Origin: Dermacentor variabilis
Taxonomy: Eukaryota; Arthropoda; Arachnida; Ixodida; Ixodidae
Direction of reading: 5' to 3'
NCBI RefSeq assembly: GCF_050947875.1
Contig: NC_134568.1
Location: 257,224,615 to 257,288,614, forward strand
Length of the DNA stretch: 64,000 nucleotides
Notes under the pieces: model-generated
What the model saw: only the letters and a program-made list of their open reading frames with translations
Told to the model about the DNA's origin: nothing
Database searches by the model: none
Position numbers and translations under genes: made by a program
In this document: piece by piece, positions 1-11,100 of the stretch
Layout: each line of letters starts with the position of its first letter
Position numbering within the stretch: position 1 is the first letter of the stretch

Positions 1-847
1 GACCGGATGGAATAACAGTCACCTCTTTCTATTTTGGGCCGGATGCGCGCGTCTGAAGTCGGCGCTCGACACGCGAGTTTGGACCGCGCTCGTGCGCGCG
101 CCCCGCGCGCGTGGCGACCGCTCGAGAAGGCTCATTAAACGGGAGCTTCGCGCCACGCGGGACGCGCGCGACATTTCGAGGTCGCGAGCGTCTCGTCGGT
201 CGCCCCTCACCTGGCCGTTGCTCGAGCCGCACGTGTAACCGCACTGTCGCTCATTCGACGAAGCGCGCGCCCTGACCGCCGCTCGTTAATGCGGGTTACG
301 ACGTGGAGCTTACACCAGCGTGCAGCGAGCGCGGATTAAATTTGCGTGTTGCCCTTCGTCGGCTAGATGCGGGTCATGGCTCTAGGCCGTGGCGGTGACT
401 TGTGGAGCGGCCGAACGACTGCGCGGGCTCTAGTGGAGCTATACGTGTACCAAATGGAGCGGAAGTCAGGCTGACGTGGCGCAGCGGTGGTGTGCTGGCA
501 GCAGACGGGCGCACTCTTTGCAAATTTACATGCTTGGAAACGACTTGCAGGTAAACGTTCTGCGTCCGAACGCGAGGTCACTCGAGGAACGTTCCTGTTT
601 GCACACCTGCCTCATGGACCTCGGCATGCCTCGTTTTACTGAAAGGCCTGAACCCTCTAAGCGGTCATTCGAGCGATGACCTTGTCCTTACTGCGCGGTA
701 AACAACGGAGCGCCTTGATTTTGGCGCAGAACGCATATCTCGTGGCGGACTGAGTGGGATGATCGATCAAAAGGACAGAGGTCGGTTCACCGAGCTTGGG
801 AGCAACACGTGCACTGCCAGCATCGCCGTTGCGAAGACCCCGTTTCA
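1..847. other. GC- and CpG-rich non-coding sequence
   Basis: The first 340 bases are very rich in CG dinucleotides; composition then becomes mixed. Short open frames occur on both strands but overlap one another and show no recognisable domain, as expected by chance in GC-rich DNA. The start could be part of a CpG island belonging to a gene outside the window. No gene is supported here. Confidence 0.4.
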
Positions 848-1040
848 AATCACATTATGAGGCTTACCGTCCCAAAGCAATCTCTGAAAGGCCGCCGACT
901 AATTTCGACAACCTGGGACTCTTCGACGTGCACCTACATTCATAAGCAGCCAAGCTTTTATGCATTTCGCCCGCATAGAGAGGCTGCCGCCGCGGTCCGG
1001 TGTCGAACCTGCGACCTGGTGCTAAGCAGCAGAACACAAC
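848..1040 (-). mobile_element. Diverged tRNA-derived SINE (Ruka-like)
   Basis: Read on the minus strand, this has the layout of the better copy at 4905-5155: a tRNA-like head with a decayed B-box region near 1000-1020, a short unrelated body containing a GTGCACGT-like motif, and a GAGG/CCTC end. It is heavily mutated and cannot encode protein. Tick genomes carry tRNA-derived SINEs named Ruka; assignment here rests on shared layout with the other copies in this window. Confidence 0.55.
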
Positions 1041-1930
1041 AGCCACCGAGTCACCGCAGCGGGCGGGCCTCACTTCTGCCTCTCTCAAGAGCGCGATACG
1101 TACGTGTAACATTCGCTCGGGGTGCTTCTCATTTCCAAATCTGACCACCTGTGATCGTTCGCCGCAACGTCTCGTTGCAAGTCGTGCCTGTAACTATACG
1201 ACCGGGCAATAAATCGCGCGTTTTATGTCTTACGGGCCCATCTTAGTGCAGTGTTATGGCTTCCACCTGTTGTTATGGAGACGGGATTTCGGCGACCTTC
1301 AACAGCGTCTGCTTGGAGCCCGAACCAGATTGACCATCGGAGAGGGTTCGGCAGGAAAGAGTAAATGATGTAAAAACAAATAACAGAAGTTTAATGCACC
1401 CTTTACGGGTGAGCAGTGCGCTCCAAAAAAGAAGTACAGAAACGTTCGGCGTGCGTGCTCCTTCACGCAAGGGCAGAAAAGATGTCCACGTGGCGTCTCT
1501 CTGGCCTTCTTATACCCTGCACCATCCGGGCAACCTCATTCTCTCGTGCTTCCTGGAGAGGACCCTGTCAGCGCTCTGGTCAGCCCACGCAGAGAAATTC
1601 GGAGATAAACCACTCACTGGTGTAGAGGTGGGGAGCATAGGTCACGTCGGGTCGACAGACTGGTCAACACACACACAGGAATTCGGAGGGAAACCGCTCG
1701 TTGGCGTAGAAAGGATGAACGTAGGACAAAGGAGAGTAAGATTTGCCCTGCATGGTGCATAATCCCGTCGCACAAACCCGACCGACAAGTCTTTTCATGT
1801 TGACGAGCCTGACGATTAGGCACGTCGTGTCTCAGGCGCTTGGCATACGTTCCATTCATCGCCGCACTCAGTGAATCGTAACAGCAGTAATTTTGTTGTA
1901 TACTTCCATATATAATTTTTTGTTGGACAC
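1041..1930. other. Non-coding sequence with an imperfect 84-bp duplication
   Basis: No gene is recognised. Two imperfect copies of a segment begin at 1576 and 1660, an 84-base period; both contain a GGTCA-C-CAC-CA block followed by AATTCGGAG and AAACC. A TTTAAT/ATTAAA context near 1390 and the GC-rich body would fit a decayed LTR on the minus strand, but no paired termini were found. Confidence 0.3.
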
Positions 1931-2525
1931 GACCATAGAGAGGAAAAGAGAGAGGGACAAGAAACTTTCATTTAGCCTGATAGTTATGTAGGGCCGGGGT
2001 ACATTGCCCTACTAGATGGCCAGCAGGTCAAGCCTACTGGTGACCTCATAGGCGCGCTTGATGATCCGGTCTTGGATACCCGGGTCCGAGCTGCGCAGCA
2101 GGGTCTCCTAGTCATCTGGAAAAAAAGATTTCCCCTAATTCTGGAGGGGGGGGGGGGATCTTCCTTGCATCCCCAGAGTATATGGATGAGGGTAGCTCTC
2201 TCATCGCACAGTATGCAATCAGAAGGAAGTTGTGATGGAAACATATGGGAGAGAAATATCTGATTAGTCTCCTCCAGGTGATTTCCTGCTCTTTATTGAG
2301 CTTATTATGTGGGGGCGGAAACCTTCTTCGTTCAAGGCGGAAATGGGGGGTTAAATTGTGAAATCAAATTAGGCTATTCTTGGCTGTCCCAAGAGCGGAG
2401 GTGCCCACCGCCCGGCCGACTAAACCTCGGGCTATCTGACGAGCCGCCTCGTTTCCAGGGTTGCCAGAATGTACCCAAATCAATTCAATATCCCTGTCCA
2501 GGGAGGTGATCTTACTAAGAAAATT
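1930..2525 (-). mobile_element. 5'-truncated I-clade LINE remnant, 3' end only
   Basis: On the minus strand 2520-2364 reads as the C-terminal half of a LINE RNase H domain (a W-V-HSG-PGNEAA block followed by ARGL). After a gap, 2244-1984 encodes the C-terminal zinc-finger-like segment of tick I-clade LINEs (C-x2-C, then H-I-L and C). The 3' end near 1930-1970 shows an AAAGTTTC-type end followed by CTCTCT, shared with the neighbouring copy. Frames are broken, so this is a dead fragment. It abuts an oppositely oriented LINE fragment at about 2525. Confidence 0.65.
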
Positions 2526-3325
2526 AAGAGTGGATTCAGCAATGGCCGAGGAGGCGGCCATCGCTTTCGCGATTACATATTCACAGGCAGATATTATCTT
2601 CAGTGATTCCAAGACAACCATAAAATTTCGTACAAGTATTACTATAGAGGGAACTCTGGCGCTGCGATCGTTGAGCCACCATAAGAATGACGGGAATTAC
2701 ATGGATTTGTCTGATCTTCGTGCTTGTGGATTCAGACGCTCCTATGGCTTTGTTTATTGCACGCTTTATCTGCCTTCATTGTCCTAAATTTCAGAGCGGT
2801 GCACACTTTTCCAAGTGCAGAATGCTCTGCGAATACACACGATTGCTACTGATCGCAGTGGTTCAGTCTGTCGAGGTGACCAAATCGGAACGCGCCACGC
2901 GTCTCAACGCGCTGGCTTGCCCGCGAGAAATTCACGAGGGCGTTCTGTGCCTCTTAACGGTGCATGCGTCCGTGGTATAATGGTTTCGATATCGGGCTTT
3001 CCCGTGCTCTTGCACAAGATGTTCCCAACAGAGCATGACACTTCATGCCCTTTTTGCAGACGGTCAAAAGGCACTCTAGCACACATCCTTGCAGAGTGCA
3101 CTAAGCTCAAGAACCCCCCACCATCCCCAGCCCCAACCCCCCCGAGCGATGGGAGACCTTGTTGTCCAGCCCCGACCTACCGACCCAGCTCGCGCTGGCG
3201 GCTAGGGGCCAGGAACTGCTGGACGCATATGGGACCTGAGAAGAAGGTTCCACCCCATCTGGTGCCAGCGCGCACCAACCGTCACTAAGGGCTCAGCACA
3301 AAAGTTGATTCTCTCTTTCTCTCGG
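2526..3325 (+). mobile_element. 5'-truncated I-clade LINE remnant, RNase H to 3' end
   Basis: Plus-strand 2540-2640 encodes the N-terminal part of an RNase H domain: the AEEAAIA block carries the catalytic glutamate and SDSKT the aspartate. Degraded sequence follows, then at about 2985-3290 a C-terminal segment with C-P-F-C, T-L-A-H-I-L and a final C, the zinc-binding motif typical of I-clade LINEs. The 3' end has AAAGTTGATT and a CTCTCTTT run. The reading frame is interrupted more than once. It lies head to head with the minus-strand fragment on its left. Confidence 0.65.
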
Positions 3326-3414
3326 GCTTTCGTACAAGGGGTACAAATGCGGCGTCACTAGTCCATGAAGTGGGAGATATTTGGCGTTGGCGGATGAGAA
3401 ATTCATTTATTTGT

Positions 3415-4700
3415 ATATTTATTTTATTTATTTATTTATTTACATATACCGCAGCCCAATATAGGGCTACAGCAGCAATTAGAAACATTATGCACTACTA
3501 TACATTGTACACTAAAAACACACGCATACACGTAAAGGTAAATGATTAAAAAGAAAAGTTTTACGTGTTAGCCATGCGCTTACCTGTGAAAGCTATAAAA
3601 TATTTTAGTTACAGCGTACGAAGGTTACCGGGTAGAGAATTCCAAAGCTTTATTGTACGTTGAAAAAAAAACTGTATTTGAATGTGTTAGTACGAGCAAA
3701 AAATAGTTGTTATGTTCAAGGCTTGGGAGCTACGGGTACAACTTGCTTTAGTTAATGTGGTATAGTTATAGTCAGAAAGACCAGAGGTGGAGCTATTAAT
3801 TGCTTATAAAAGTTTTAAGGCTTCAACGCGATAACGTGAAAGTAATGTGGCTCAATGTTCAGGGATTGTTGAGGCAACGTTGGGGAGAAACTGCGGCTGT
3901 AATTTTTGGCAAATGAAACGGATAGATTTTCGTTGAACATTATTGAGCGAGCTTATTTCACAGTGTTTGTAGGGGAACCAAGCGACAGATGCGTATTCTA
4001 GAACAGGGCGAATTAACGTTTTATATTAATGGCAGTTTGGTGTCGCGAAGGGACTTAGCTAAACTGCGGCGCAAGTAACCTGTTCTTTTTTTTTTTTTTT
4101 AGGGCATTCCTGTTTACATATTCGATGTGTTTAGACCAAGAAGGTGTTCTGTTAGAATGACACCTAAGTATTTATATTGAGACACTCTTTTAAGTTGGCT
4201 GCTGTCCAGAGAATAATCGAGTGAGAGGGTGCTCTGTCTCTTGGCGAATGACATCACGACTGTTTTGCTACAGTTGATGTTTGTGATCGCCACGTTTTGC
4301 ACCAAGCGCAGAAAGACATAAGGGATTGTGCAAGGCCGTGATGGTCATCAATGGAGTTAATAGATTCGTATAATGCACAGTCATCTGCATGGAGTCTGAT
4401 TTCAGTTGAGGTACTACGAGGTAAATCATTGATGTATATTAGAAATAACAAAGGGCCTAATACGGATCCCTGAGGAAAGCCTGACGTGACGTCGACAGGA
4501 GTTGATTCCACTGAGTTAAAAGAAACGAATTGTGAGGGACAATGAACAAAACTGGCTATCCAGGAAAGAAGATAGGGATTATTGAATTATGTTAGGGACA
4601 AGTTTGTGTGTACTGCGATGCGTGGGTGCCAACGCGACCGTGCTACATGGGAATCTGCGCTAAGGGCTGATCTAAGGGACATAATGTCACGACGTGCGAC
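3415..4700 (-). mobile_element. CR1-like LINE remnant, reverse transcriptase region to 3' end
   Basis: The minus strand encodes the RT core of a non-LTR retrotransposon. 4511-4254 gives a G-F-PQGSVLGPLLFLIYINDLP block followed by the catalytic motif, here H-ADD instead of F-ADD. A frameshift then moves to 4305-4114, with the TVVMSFAKRQ and YKYLGV blocks. Around 4025-3830 the frame resumes with an RPVLEYASVAW-type thumb segment that hits a stop. The 3' end is an (AAATA)n-like tail, seen on the plus strand as TTTATTTATTTATTT at 3419-3450. Family assignment is from motif style; the copy is inactive. Confidence 0.75.
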
Positions 4701-4904
4701 GCTGTAACTTTGTTTTCTCAAGTACCGTCTTTTGAACTGTTCCTTATGAACATGTTTACGCCTCAATTATAGCCCAACATCAAACGGCTGTCGGGAACGC
4801 GAAGTTTAAAGTCGCCCTGGGGACGCGCAGGCCCTGAACCAGCTCTCTGCATCACTTAAAAGTGTAGTGAAATATATAGTGAAAGTGAAATTTTAAAAAA
4901 ATAT

Positions 4905-5155
4905 ATAATAATTGTGAGGTTTTACGTGCCAAAAACCACGATCTGATTATGAGGCACGCCGTAGGGATGGGGGAATCCGGATTAATTTTCACCACCAGGT
5001 GATCTTGGTGATCTTGAACGTGCTCCCACTGGACGGGACGCGAGCGCTTTTGCACTTCGCCCCTATCGAAATGCGCGCCCGCCGCGGCCGGGATTTGATC
5101 CCGCGACCTCGTGCTTAGCTGCGAAGTGCCATTATAAGCCCAACAGCGGCTTGGG
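4905..5155 (-). mobile_element. tRNA-derived SINE (Ruka-like)
   Basis: On the minus strand the head has a tRNA-like fold region with a B box at about 5088-5098 matching GWTCRANNC (GATCAAATC), preceded by the GAGGTCGCGG block. The body includes the GTGGTGAAAATTAATCCGGA and CTCATAATCAGATCGTGG blocks, and the element ends in an AT-rich tail at about 4880-4910. Several other copies in this window share these blocks. It would be transcribed by RNA polymerase III and depend on LINE machinery. Confidence 0.8.
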
Positions 5156-5689
5156 CTCGAGCAGTGCCTGACTGCGGCAACACCGGAACGCAACCGTTTG
5201 GGCCCCGACGCGGAGCCCTCGCGGCAGGCTCTGCCGCACGGCCCTGCTCCATCGCTCGAGAAAGTTTCCGCAGGAGCTTCCGGGGCGTCTTCCAGGAACT
5301 CCCTCTCCCTGCGGGGTCGAAGCGCGGCCACGGAAAGAGGCATAACACTGACCCCTTTCGGCGCCGCGACCTCCCCCCCCCCCCCCCTTCCGGCGATGGC
5401 GACCTATTTCTATCGACCCGTTTTGGCGGGATTTCAGTCCTCTGTTGCCGAGGGGTCTCGCCCGGTCGTGGACCTCCCGAAGACACTGTGGGCCAACTGA
5501 GACCGTTCCGAGAAATGGATGGAAAATGCAGCCAACTACTTCCTGATATTTACATATTTACTGATTATTTCTTTGCTCATAAAGGTGCTTCGCCCAAGTC
5601 CTGCGACGTCTGTCGTGGGTTTCATCGCGATGTTTCCGAGGAAGAAAAAAAAAAATTAAACTGCACAGTCTAACGTCCCCGAACAACAC
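5156..5689. other. GC-rich non-coding segment
   Basis: CG-rich sequence from 5160 to about 5500 gives overlapping open frames of 70-170 codons on both strands, none with a recognisable domain. It could be a CpG island with an untranslated first exon, but no convincing start, splice donor or TATA box was found. A C-run lies at about 5377-5390. Confidence 0.3.
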
Positions 5690-5885
5690 TCTGGTTTCAT
5701 GAGGGACGCCCTATAGTAGGAACCCGGGTTAACTTCGACCGCCTGGGACTCTCGAACGTGCACCCAATGCGCGGTACACGATAGAGCGTTCTCGCATTCC
5801 GCCCCCATCGGTGTGCGGCCACCGCCGCCCGAAACCGAACCCGGAACTTCGCGCTCCGTAGCCACGTAGCCACTGCGGCGGGAAA
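5690..5885 (-). mobile_element. Diverged tRNA-derived SINE
   Basis: Minus strand: the tRNA-like head lies near 5885-5820, with CCGCAGTGGCTACGTGG and a degenerate B box. The body contains the GTGCACGTTCGAGAGTCCCAGG-type block seen in other copies (its reverse complement lies near 5740-5765), and the end is near 5690. It belongs to the same family as 4905-5155 but is more decayed. Confidence 0.65.
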
Positions 5886-6960
5886 ACTAGCTACTTCTCC
5901 TCAGCCTGAATTCGATCCCGGGTCCCGCTGCACGTGCGAGTCATCGTCGTCGTTTATTAATATTATTATTATTGTTGTATTTGCAACCTCCGGGCCACAT
6001 GCATACATGCCGCATGGAGCACTGTATAAGAAGTGGATGGATGTAAAACGACAATGGAAATTAAATTATTATAACGAAATTCTAGCACTTGACGAAAGTT
6101 GAGCAATGTGCGCGCTGTGGCAATCGGAAGCGAACATGAAAAACTCCCAAACCGGGAAAACAAAAAAAGTGAAGCAACAGAAGATGTAACTGCGTTGGGT
6201 AGGGTACCGGAGCAGGGATAAAAATAAGCTAGTGAAGTCCCCAGGTTGTCATCTATTTGAATAGAAAAAAAAGTTTGAACTACTCGGGAGAAAGAAGGCC
6301 ACCGTGGCGGCAGTAAGGGGAAAGGCGGATCACGTTTCGGTTAATTATAGTACCCGCGATTAAATTTGAGGCTTCGCACAGCAGGAGATAAGGGTCGCAT
6401 AAAAAGTAATGAATACGAGACCTTCGCGAAAGCATAATTTCAGAGGCCGCAGTCGAAGTCGGGGCTAAGGCGCCAAAACAGGAAACAGCTAGGCAAGGTC
6501 GCCCAAGCAATAAATGACCTGATGAAAAAAAAATATTACGACAGGTTACGAAACTCTGGAGCTTAGGAAATCAGGTCGAATTGGTTGAGCTCTCAAAATG
6601 TACCGACAAGCAGAAAATAAATGAGATTCGTAATTGTAATATTGCATCGCACTTTTGCATACGTAATTATAAAATTGCAATGTTGAGGAAGCAGTTAAGA
6701 ACGGATAAAGCATGAAATGAACGACAATAACACATTGGCATGAATAAGGTGTATGCAGCGAAAGACGAACACGACACTGTCATCAGCGACGTCGATGCTA
6801 TAATAAAGGCAGCCAAGTAACTCTGTACTAAACTGTATAGCACTCAAAACAGCAAATAGAAATCTCGCGTGCGACCATACATGTATATAGCGTATAGCGA
6901 GAAGCTACACCTTATATGTAATATAGCTTTGCATGACATATAGCCAGCTTTGCAAAACAT
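5886..6960. other. Non-coding flank left of the first retrotransposon
   Basis: AT-richer sequence with short chance frames only. It ends in the pre-insertion target of the first LTR element; the bases 6961-6964 are one copy of its target-site duplication. No gene or recognisable repeat was identified. Confidence 0.4.
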
Positions 6961-6964
6961 GCCC
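6961..6964. repeat. Target-site duplication, left copy (GCCC)
   Basis: GCCC directly precedes the LTR start at 6965 and recurs directly after the far LTR at 13747-13750. A 4-base duplication is the size expected for Ty3/Gypsy-class integrases and confirms the element boundaries. Confidence 0.85.
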
Positions 6965-7136
6965 TGTTTGGATCCCACCGATGGCATCGGTTGTTGGGAA
7001 CTCGGCGCTGACGCCCGTGGGTGTACCTGGGTCGCAAGCCCCAAGGGTAGCGTTGGCCTGGCGGCCTGGGGTACAACTGGAAGCATCCGAAGGTCCCGGC
7101 AAAGCATGAGTCGACTGGTAACAACAAAACAACTTG

Positions 7137-7259
7137 TTTATTTTAACATCGCAAAGAGTTGGCGGTCAGGTTGACCGAAGTAGAGAGACGGGAGAGCACT
7201 TTACTCAACAGAAGAAATCGGAGCCCTCCTTTTGGCGTCCGGGGGCAGCTGTTTTTATA
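7137..7259 (-). promoter_or_regulatory. LTR promoter and poly(A) signals (3' LTR, copy 1)
   Basis: On the minus strand TATAAAAA occupies 7259-7252 and AATAAA 7142-7137, about 110 bases apart. That is the order and spacing expected for an LTR in which transcription starts just after the TATA box and ends just after AATAAA. The same pair recurs in all four LTRs of this family. Confidence 0.75.
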
Positions 7260-7357
7260 CTCTCGCAGTTGAGGGCAAGAAGGAACCCCTCAATAGACGA
7301 GCACGTGATTGTACAATGGGCTAATGGTGACGCACACTGTCGTAGCGCCGCCGGTCG

Positions 7358-7525
7358 GGCACAAAGACTGCGAGGAGAGGGTGACCCCTGCTGTCGCATC
7401 GCCTGGTTCGGGCACAATGACTGGAAGGAGAGGGTGACCCCTGCTGTCGCATCGCCTGGTTCGGGCACAATGACTGGAAGGAGAGGGTGACCCCTGCTGT
7501 CGCATCGCCTGGTTCGGGCACAATG
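7358..7525 (-). repeat. 53-bp tandem repeat in U3 (copy 1, 3' LTR)
   Basis: Unit starts at 7358, 7411, 7464 and 7517, exactly 53 bases apart; the first three are full length and the fourth is truncated. In element orientation the array lies about 100-270 bp upstream of the TATA box, where retroviral and retrotransposon enhancer repeats usually sit. A role as enhancer is inference. Confidence 0.9.
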
Positions 7526-7693
7526 GCACATACACTCACACACGCACATGAAGACACGTGGCATCGGAACATGCCTGGAAACGCCTGGAAACGCCTGGCG
7601 GGGAGCGTTGCGGCGACGCCGAACGGGCCAAAATGTCTGCCGCCCCGCCGCAGTCGCGCCGGCAAAACCGCGTGTCGCAGGCGAAACGCAACA

Positions 7694-8178
7694 GACCGCC
7701 CCGCCGGGGGAAGGAGATCCCGATGGACAGGGGACTGCATCCGCTGTCCGGAGGGATGTCGCTCGATGATGCTCATAACCGAAGTCGGGCGTCCCTCGAC
7801 GTTTCTTGAGCGCAGCGCACAGAGAAGGCCTCGTTCTCTCGTTCAGGTTCGCACGGGACACTGCAAAGTGACTTCGGGAGAGTTCACATTTTTGTTCTCG
7901 TTCCCGGCAAGCGTTAGAACTACGCTGAAACTCAACCGCTCAGTCAGCAAGCACGGCACAACCCTCACTAAGCCCTGCCAGGCTCTTTCCCCTTTTTATA
8001 CCACTGCCTAGTTCCTTACAGTAGTCTAGCATCACTCAGAACGCGTCCACAAATTGGAAAATTGCACTAGAAAGCATATCATCACTTTGAAACACTAAAC
8101 AAAAGCAATATGTTAAAAAAAATCCTGCCTCAGGAAGAAAAACATCAGTAACCAACAATTTTGAGGCTGATTCCTACG
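7694..8178 (-). other. 3' untranslated region and candidate polypurine tract of copy 1
   Basis: Non-coding stretch between the Gag-Pol stop and the 3' LTR. Immediately next to the LTR (7694-7705) the minus strand is G-rich (GGCGGGGCGG), the only candidate for the polypurine tract that primes plus-strand DNA synthesis, though it is interrupted by pyrimidines. Open frames on the plus strand here are shadows. Confidence 0.45.
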
Positions 8179-11100
8179 TTAGGGGCTTCGACTTAAGCCA
8201 TCGGCGTTACCGTTGAGACTCCCCTTTTTGTAACGCACCTCAAAGGAATATTGTTGTAAAGCGAGGCTCCAGCGCAGGAGGCGGCCATTTTTGGGAGAGA
8301 TGGTCTGCAGCCATTGGAGAGGGCAGTGATCCGTTTCAATGATAAACCTCGAGCCGGCTAGATAGCATGACAATTTCTGAACGGCCCACACGAGACACGC
8401 ACACTCTTTCTCGGTGGCGCTATACGCCTGCTCACGACTGGTCAGCTTACGACTAGCATACAGGACGGGGTGTTCTACTTCTCCATTTTCCCGTTGGCAC
8501 AGTACAACGCCCATGCCTCGCTCACTAGCATCGCACTGAACAACGAACCCTTTTGTATAGTCTGGCGATCGTAGCACAGGCTGGTTTGTTAGGGCACTCT
8601 TTAGGGCGCTAAAAGCTCTTTCCTTTGTCTCGTCCCAGACGACTGTTTGAGGCTCTGTCTTTCTTAGAGCATCCGTCAGGGGAGCCGCGATATCAGAGTA
8701 CCTAGGGATGTACCTCTGATAGTAGCCGGCGACACCCAAGAACGACCGAATATCGGTCTTTGTGCGCGGTTGCGGAAAGTCTCGCACAGCGGCCACTTTT
8801 ATTTCAGAGGGGCGGCGACGACCCTGACCAATCACGTGACCGAGGTAGACAACCTCGGCCTGTGCTAACTGGCACTTAGGAGCCTTTACTGTCAAGCCCG
8901 CTTCGCGCAGGCGGGTTAGCACTGCCCGCAAGTGTGCCATATGCTCAGACCAGGATGCGGAGAATATCGCTACGTCGTCTAGATACGGTAAAGCGAATTC
9001 TTGCTGTCCCCGCAACACTTTATCCATGAGGCTTGAAAAACAGTATGGCGCGTTCTTCAAACCAAAACTCAACACTTTAGGACGGAATGTTCCCATTGGT
9101 GAAATGAACGCCGCATACCTACTAGCCTCTTCTGTAAGTGGAACCTGCCAATAGCCCCTGACAAGATCTAGGGTGGAAATAAACTGAGCGCTACAAACTT
9201 TCTCAAGGCGCTCCTCGATGTTAGGGATCGGATAAATTTGATCCTTAGTGATGGAATTAAGCCTGCGGTAGTCGACGCAAGGACGAGGTTCCTTGCCCGG
9301 TACCTCAACTAAAATCAAAGGGGAGGTATAATCACTCTCACCTGCCTCAATAACACCGAGCTGTAGCATTTTCTTTACCTCAGCCTCCATAATATCGCTC
9401 TGGCGGGGTGACACCCGATACGCCTTGGATCGTACTGGCTCTGGGGAGGTAAGTTCTATATCATGAGTAAGTACAGAAGTCCTACCAGGCCTCTCAGAGA
9501 ACAGACCTTGAAACTCTTGTAATAGCTGATGTAGTTCGGTTTTCTGCTCAGGCGACAGCGGTGCTTTACTGATAAGGTCACTAATGACTTGACCGGTGTC
9601 TTCCCTGTTCGTCACTGAGCCTAGTCCCGGAAGCTCGACCGGAAGCTCTTCAGGAACGTTTACCATCATGCACACCACTGCTTCCCTTTGTCTATAAGGT
9701 TTGAGCAGATTACAGTGGTAAACTTGCTGTGCTTTCCGCTTTCCTGGCAGACTTACCACGTAGTTAACGTCCGACAGTTTCTGAACAATTCGCGCTGGGC
9801 CCTCCCACTGCACGTCTAGTCTGTTGTTTAGCGATGTGCGCAATATCATGACCTCATCGCCCACCTCAAAACGCCGGGCCCTGGCGGTCCGATCATAATA
9901 AACCTTGGCCCTCTGCTGGGCCTTTGTCATTGCTTCACCTGACAACTCCTGTGCCCTTCTTAAGCGTTCGAGGAGCTTAAGCACGTACTCCACCACGACT
10001 GGGTCGTCGCCCCTGCCTTCCCACGATTCTCGAAGCATGCGAAGCGGAGACCGAAGCGAGCGACCGTACACCAGCTCAGCTGGCGAAAACCCCGTAGCTG
10101 CATGCGGCGCGGTTCTTAACGCAAACATCACCCCAGGCAGACACAGCTCCCAGTCAGTTTGATGTTCAAAACACAAGGCTCTCAACACGCGCTTCATGAC
10201 GGAGTGGAGCTTCTCAACGGAATTCGACTGTGGGTGGTACACTGAGCTGTGTAGCAGCTTTACCCCACACCTTTCGAGAAAAGTTGTCGTCAAAGCGCTA
10301 GTAAACACTGTGCCCTGATCTGATTGGATTTCCGCAGGAAAACCAACTCGCGCAAATATGGACAGTAGTGCATTGACTATCTCAACTGAGCTGAGTTCTT
10401 TAAGCGGCACTGCTTCAGGGAACTTTGTCGCTGGGCAGATCACAGTCAAAATGTGTCTGTACCCCGTGGCTGTTACCGGCAGAGGTCCCACAGTATCAAT
10501 AACGAGCCGTCTAAAAGGCTCCGTAATGATAGGTACCAATTTCAACGGCGCCCTCGATTTGTCCCCTGGTTTGCCCACCCGCTGACAGGTGTCACATGAC
10601 CTCACGAAATGGTCTGCGTCCCGAAAACACCCTGGCCAATAGTACTCTTGCAAGAGGCGGTCCTTAGTTTTCTTAACTCCTAGGTGTCCGGACCACGAAC
10701 CCCCGTGTGACAAGCGCAACAGATCCTGACGATAGCATTGAGGCACGATCAGCTGATCGAACTCCACTCCTCTGCGGTCTAGATACTTCCGGTACAGGAC
10801 TCCACCTCTTTCCACAAAACGCGCATTTTTCCTGGCGATACCTTCCTTGACATTGCAGCGCACGTTTTCCAGGCTGCCATCCTTCTTTTGCTCGGCTATC
10901 AAAGCCGACCGGCTGACTTTTAGCAACCTATCAAGTCCGTCTGACGTAGGCGCGATGAGCAAATCTGTAGATAGCTCTTCTAACTTTCCCTTATCGGGCA
11001 TTTCCTCTCCAGTATCTGGCGCCTTCAACGCTACAGGCTCAATTTTATTCTGTTCGGGCGTGCTCTGAATATCGGCTTGCTGCGCTTCTGGCCCTTTTTC

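Larger units (their letters stand above)
6965..7693 (-). repeat. 3' LTR of retrotransposon copy 1
   Basis: A 729-bp direct repeat of 13018-13746, ending TGTT...AACA. In minus-strand order it contains U3 with a 53-bp tandem repeat (7358-7525), a TATA box (7252-7259), a polyadenylation signal (7137-7142) and U5 down to 6965. The R region should lie roughly between 7225 and 7115. Confidence 0.95.

Noticed and set aside
1930..3325. Twin-priming (5' inversion of a single LINE insertion)
   Set aside because: Twin priming leaves one 3' end; here both pieces have their own C-terminal finger and 3' end, so two insertions or a later rearrangement fit better.
5164..5673. A 169-codon plus-strand gene
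   Set aside because: Overlaps equally long frames on the other strand in GC-rich sequence, contains a C-run and shows no domain.
7358..7525. CRISPR-like array
   Set aside because: The 53-bp units are contiguous without unique spacers and lie in an LTR of a eukaryotic retrotransposon.
7205..8011. Open frames of 80-218 codons on both strands within and beside the LTR of copy 1, repeated in the other LTRs
   Set aside because: They are created by the 53-bp tandem repeat and GC-rich U3; the repeat period (not a multiple of three) puts the same peptide in different frames, and no domain is present.
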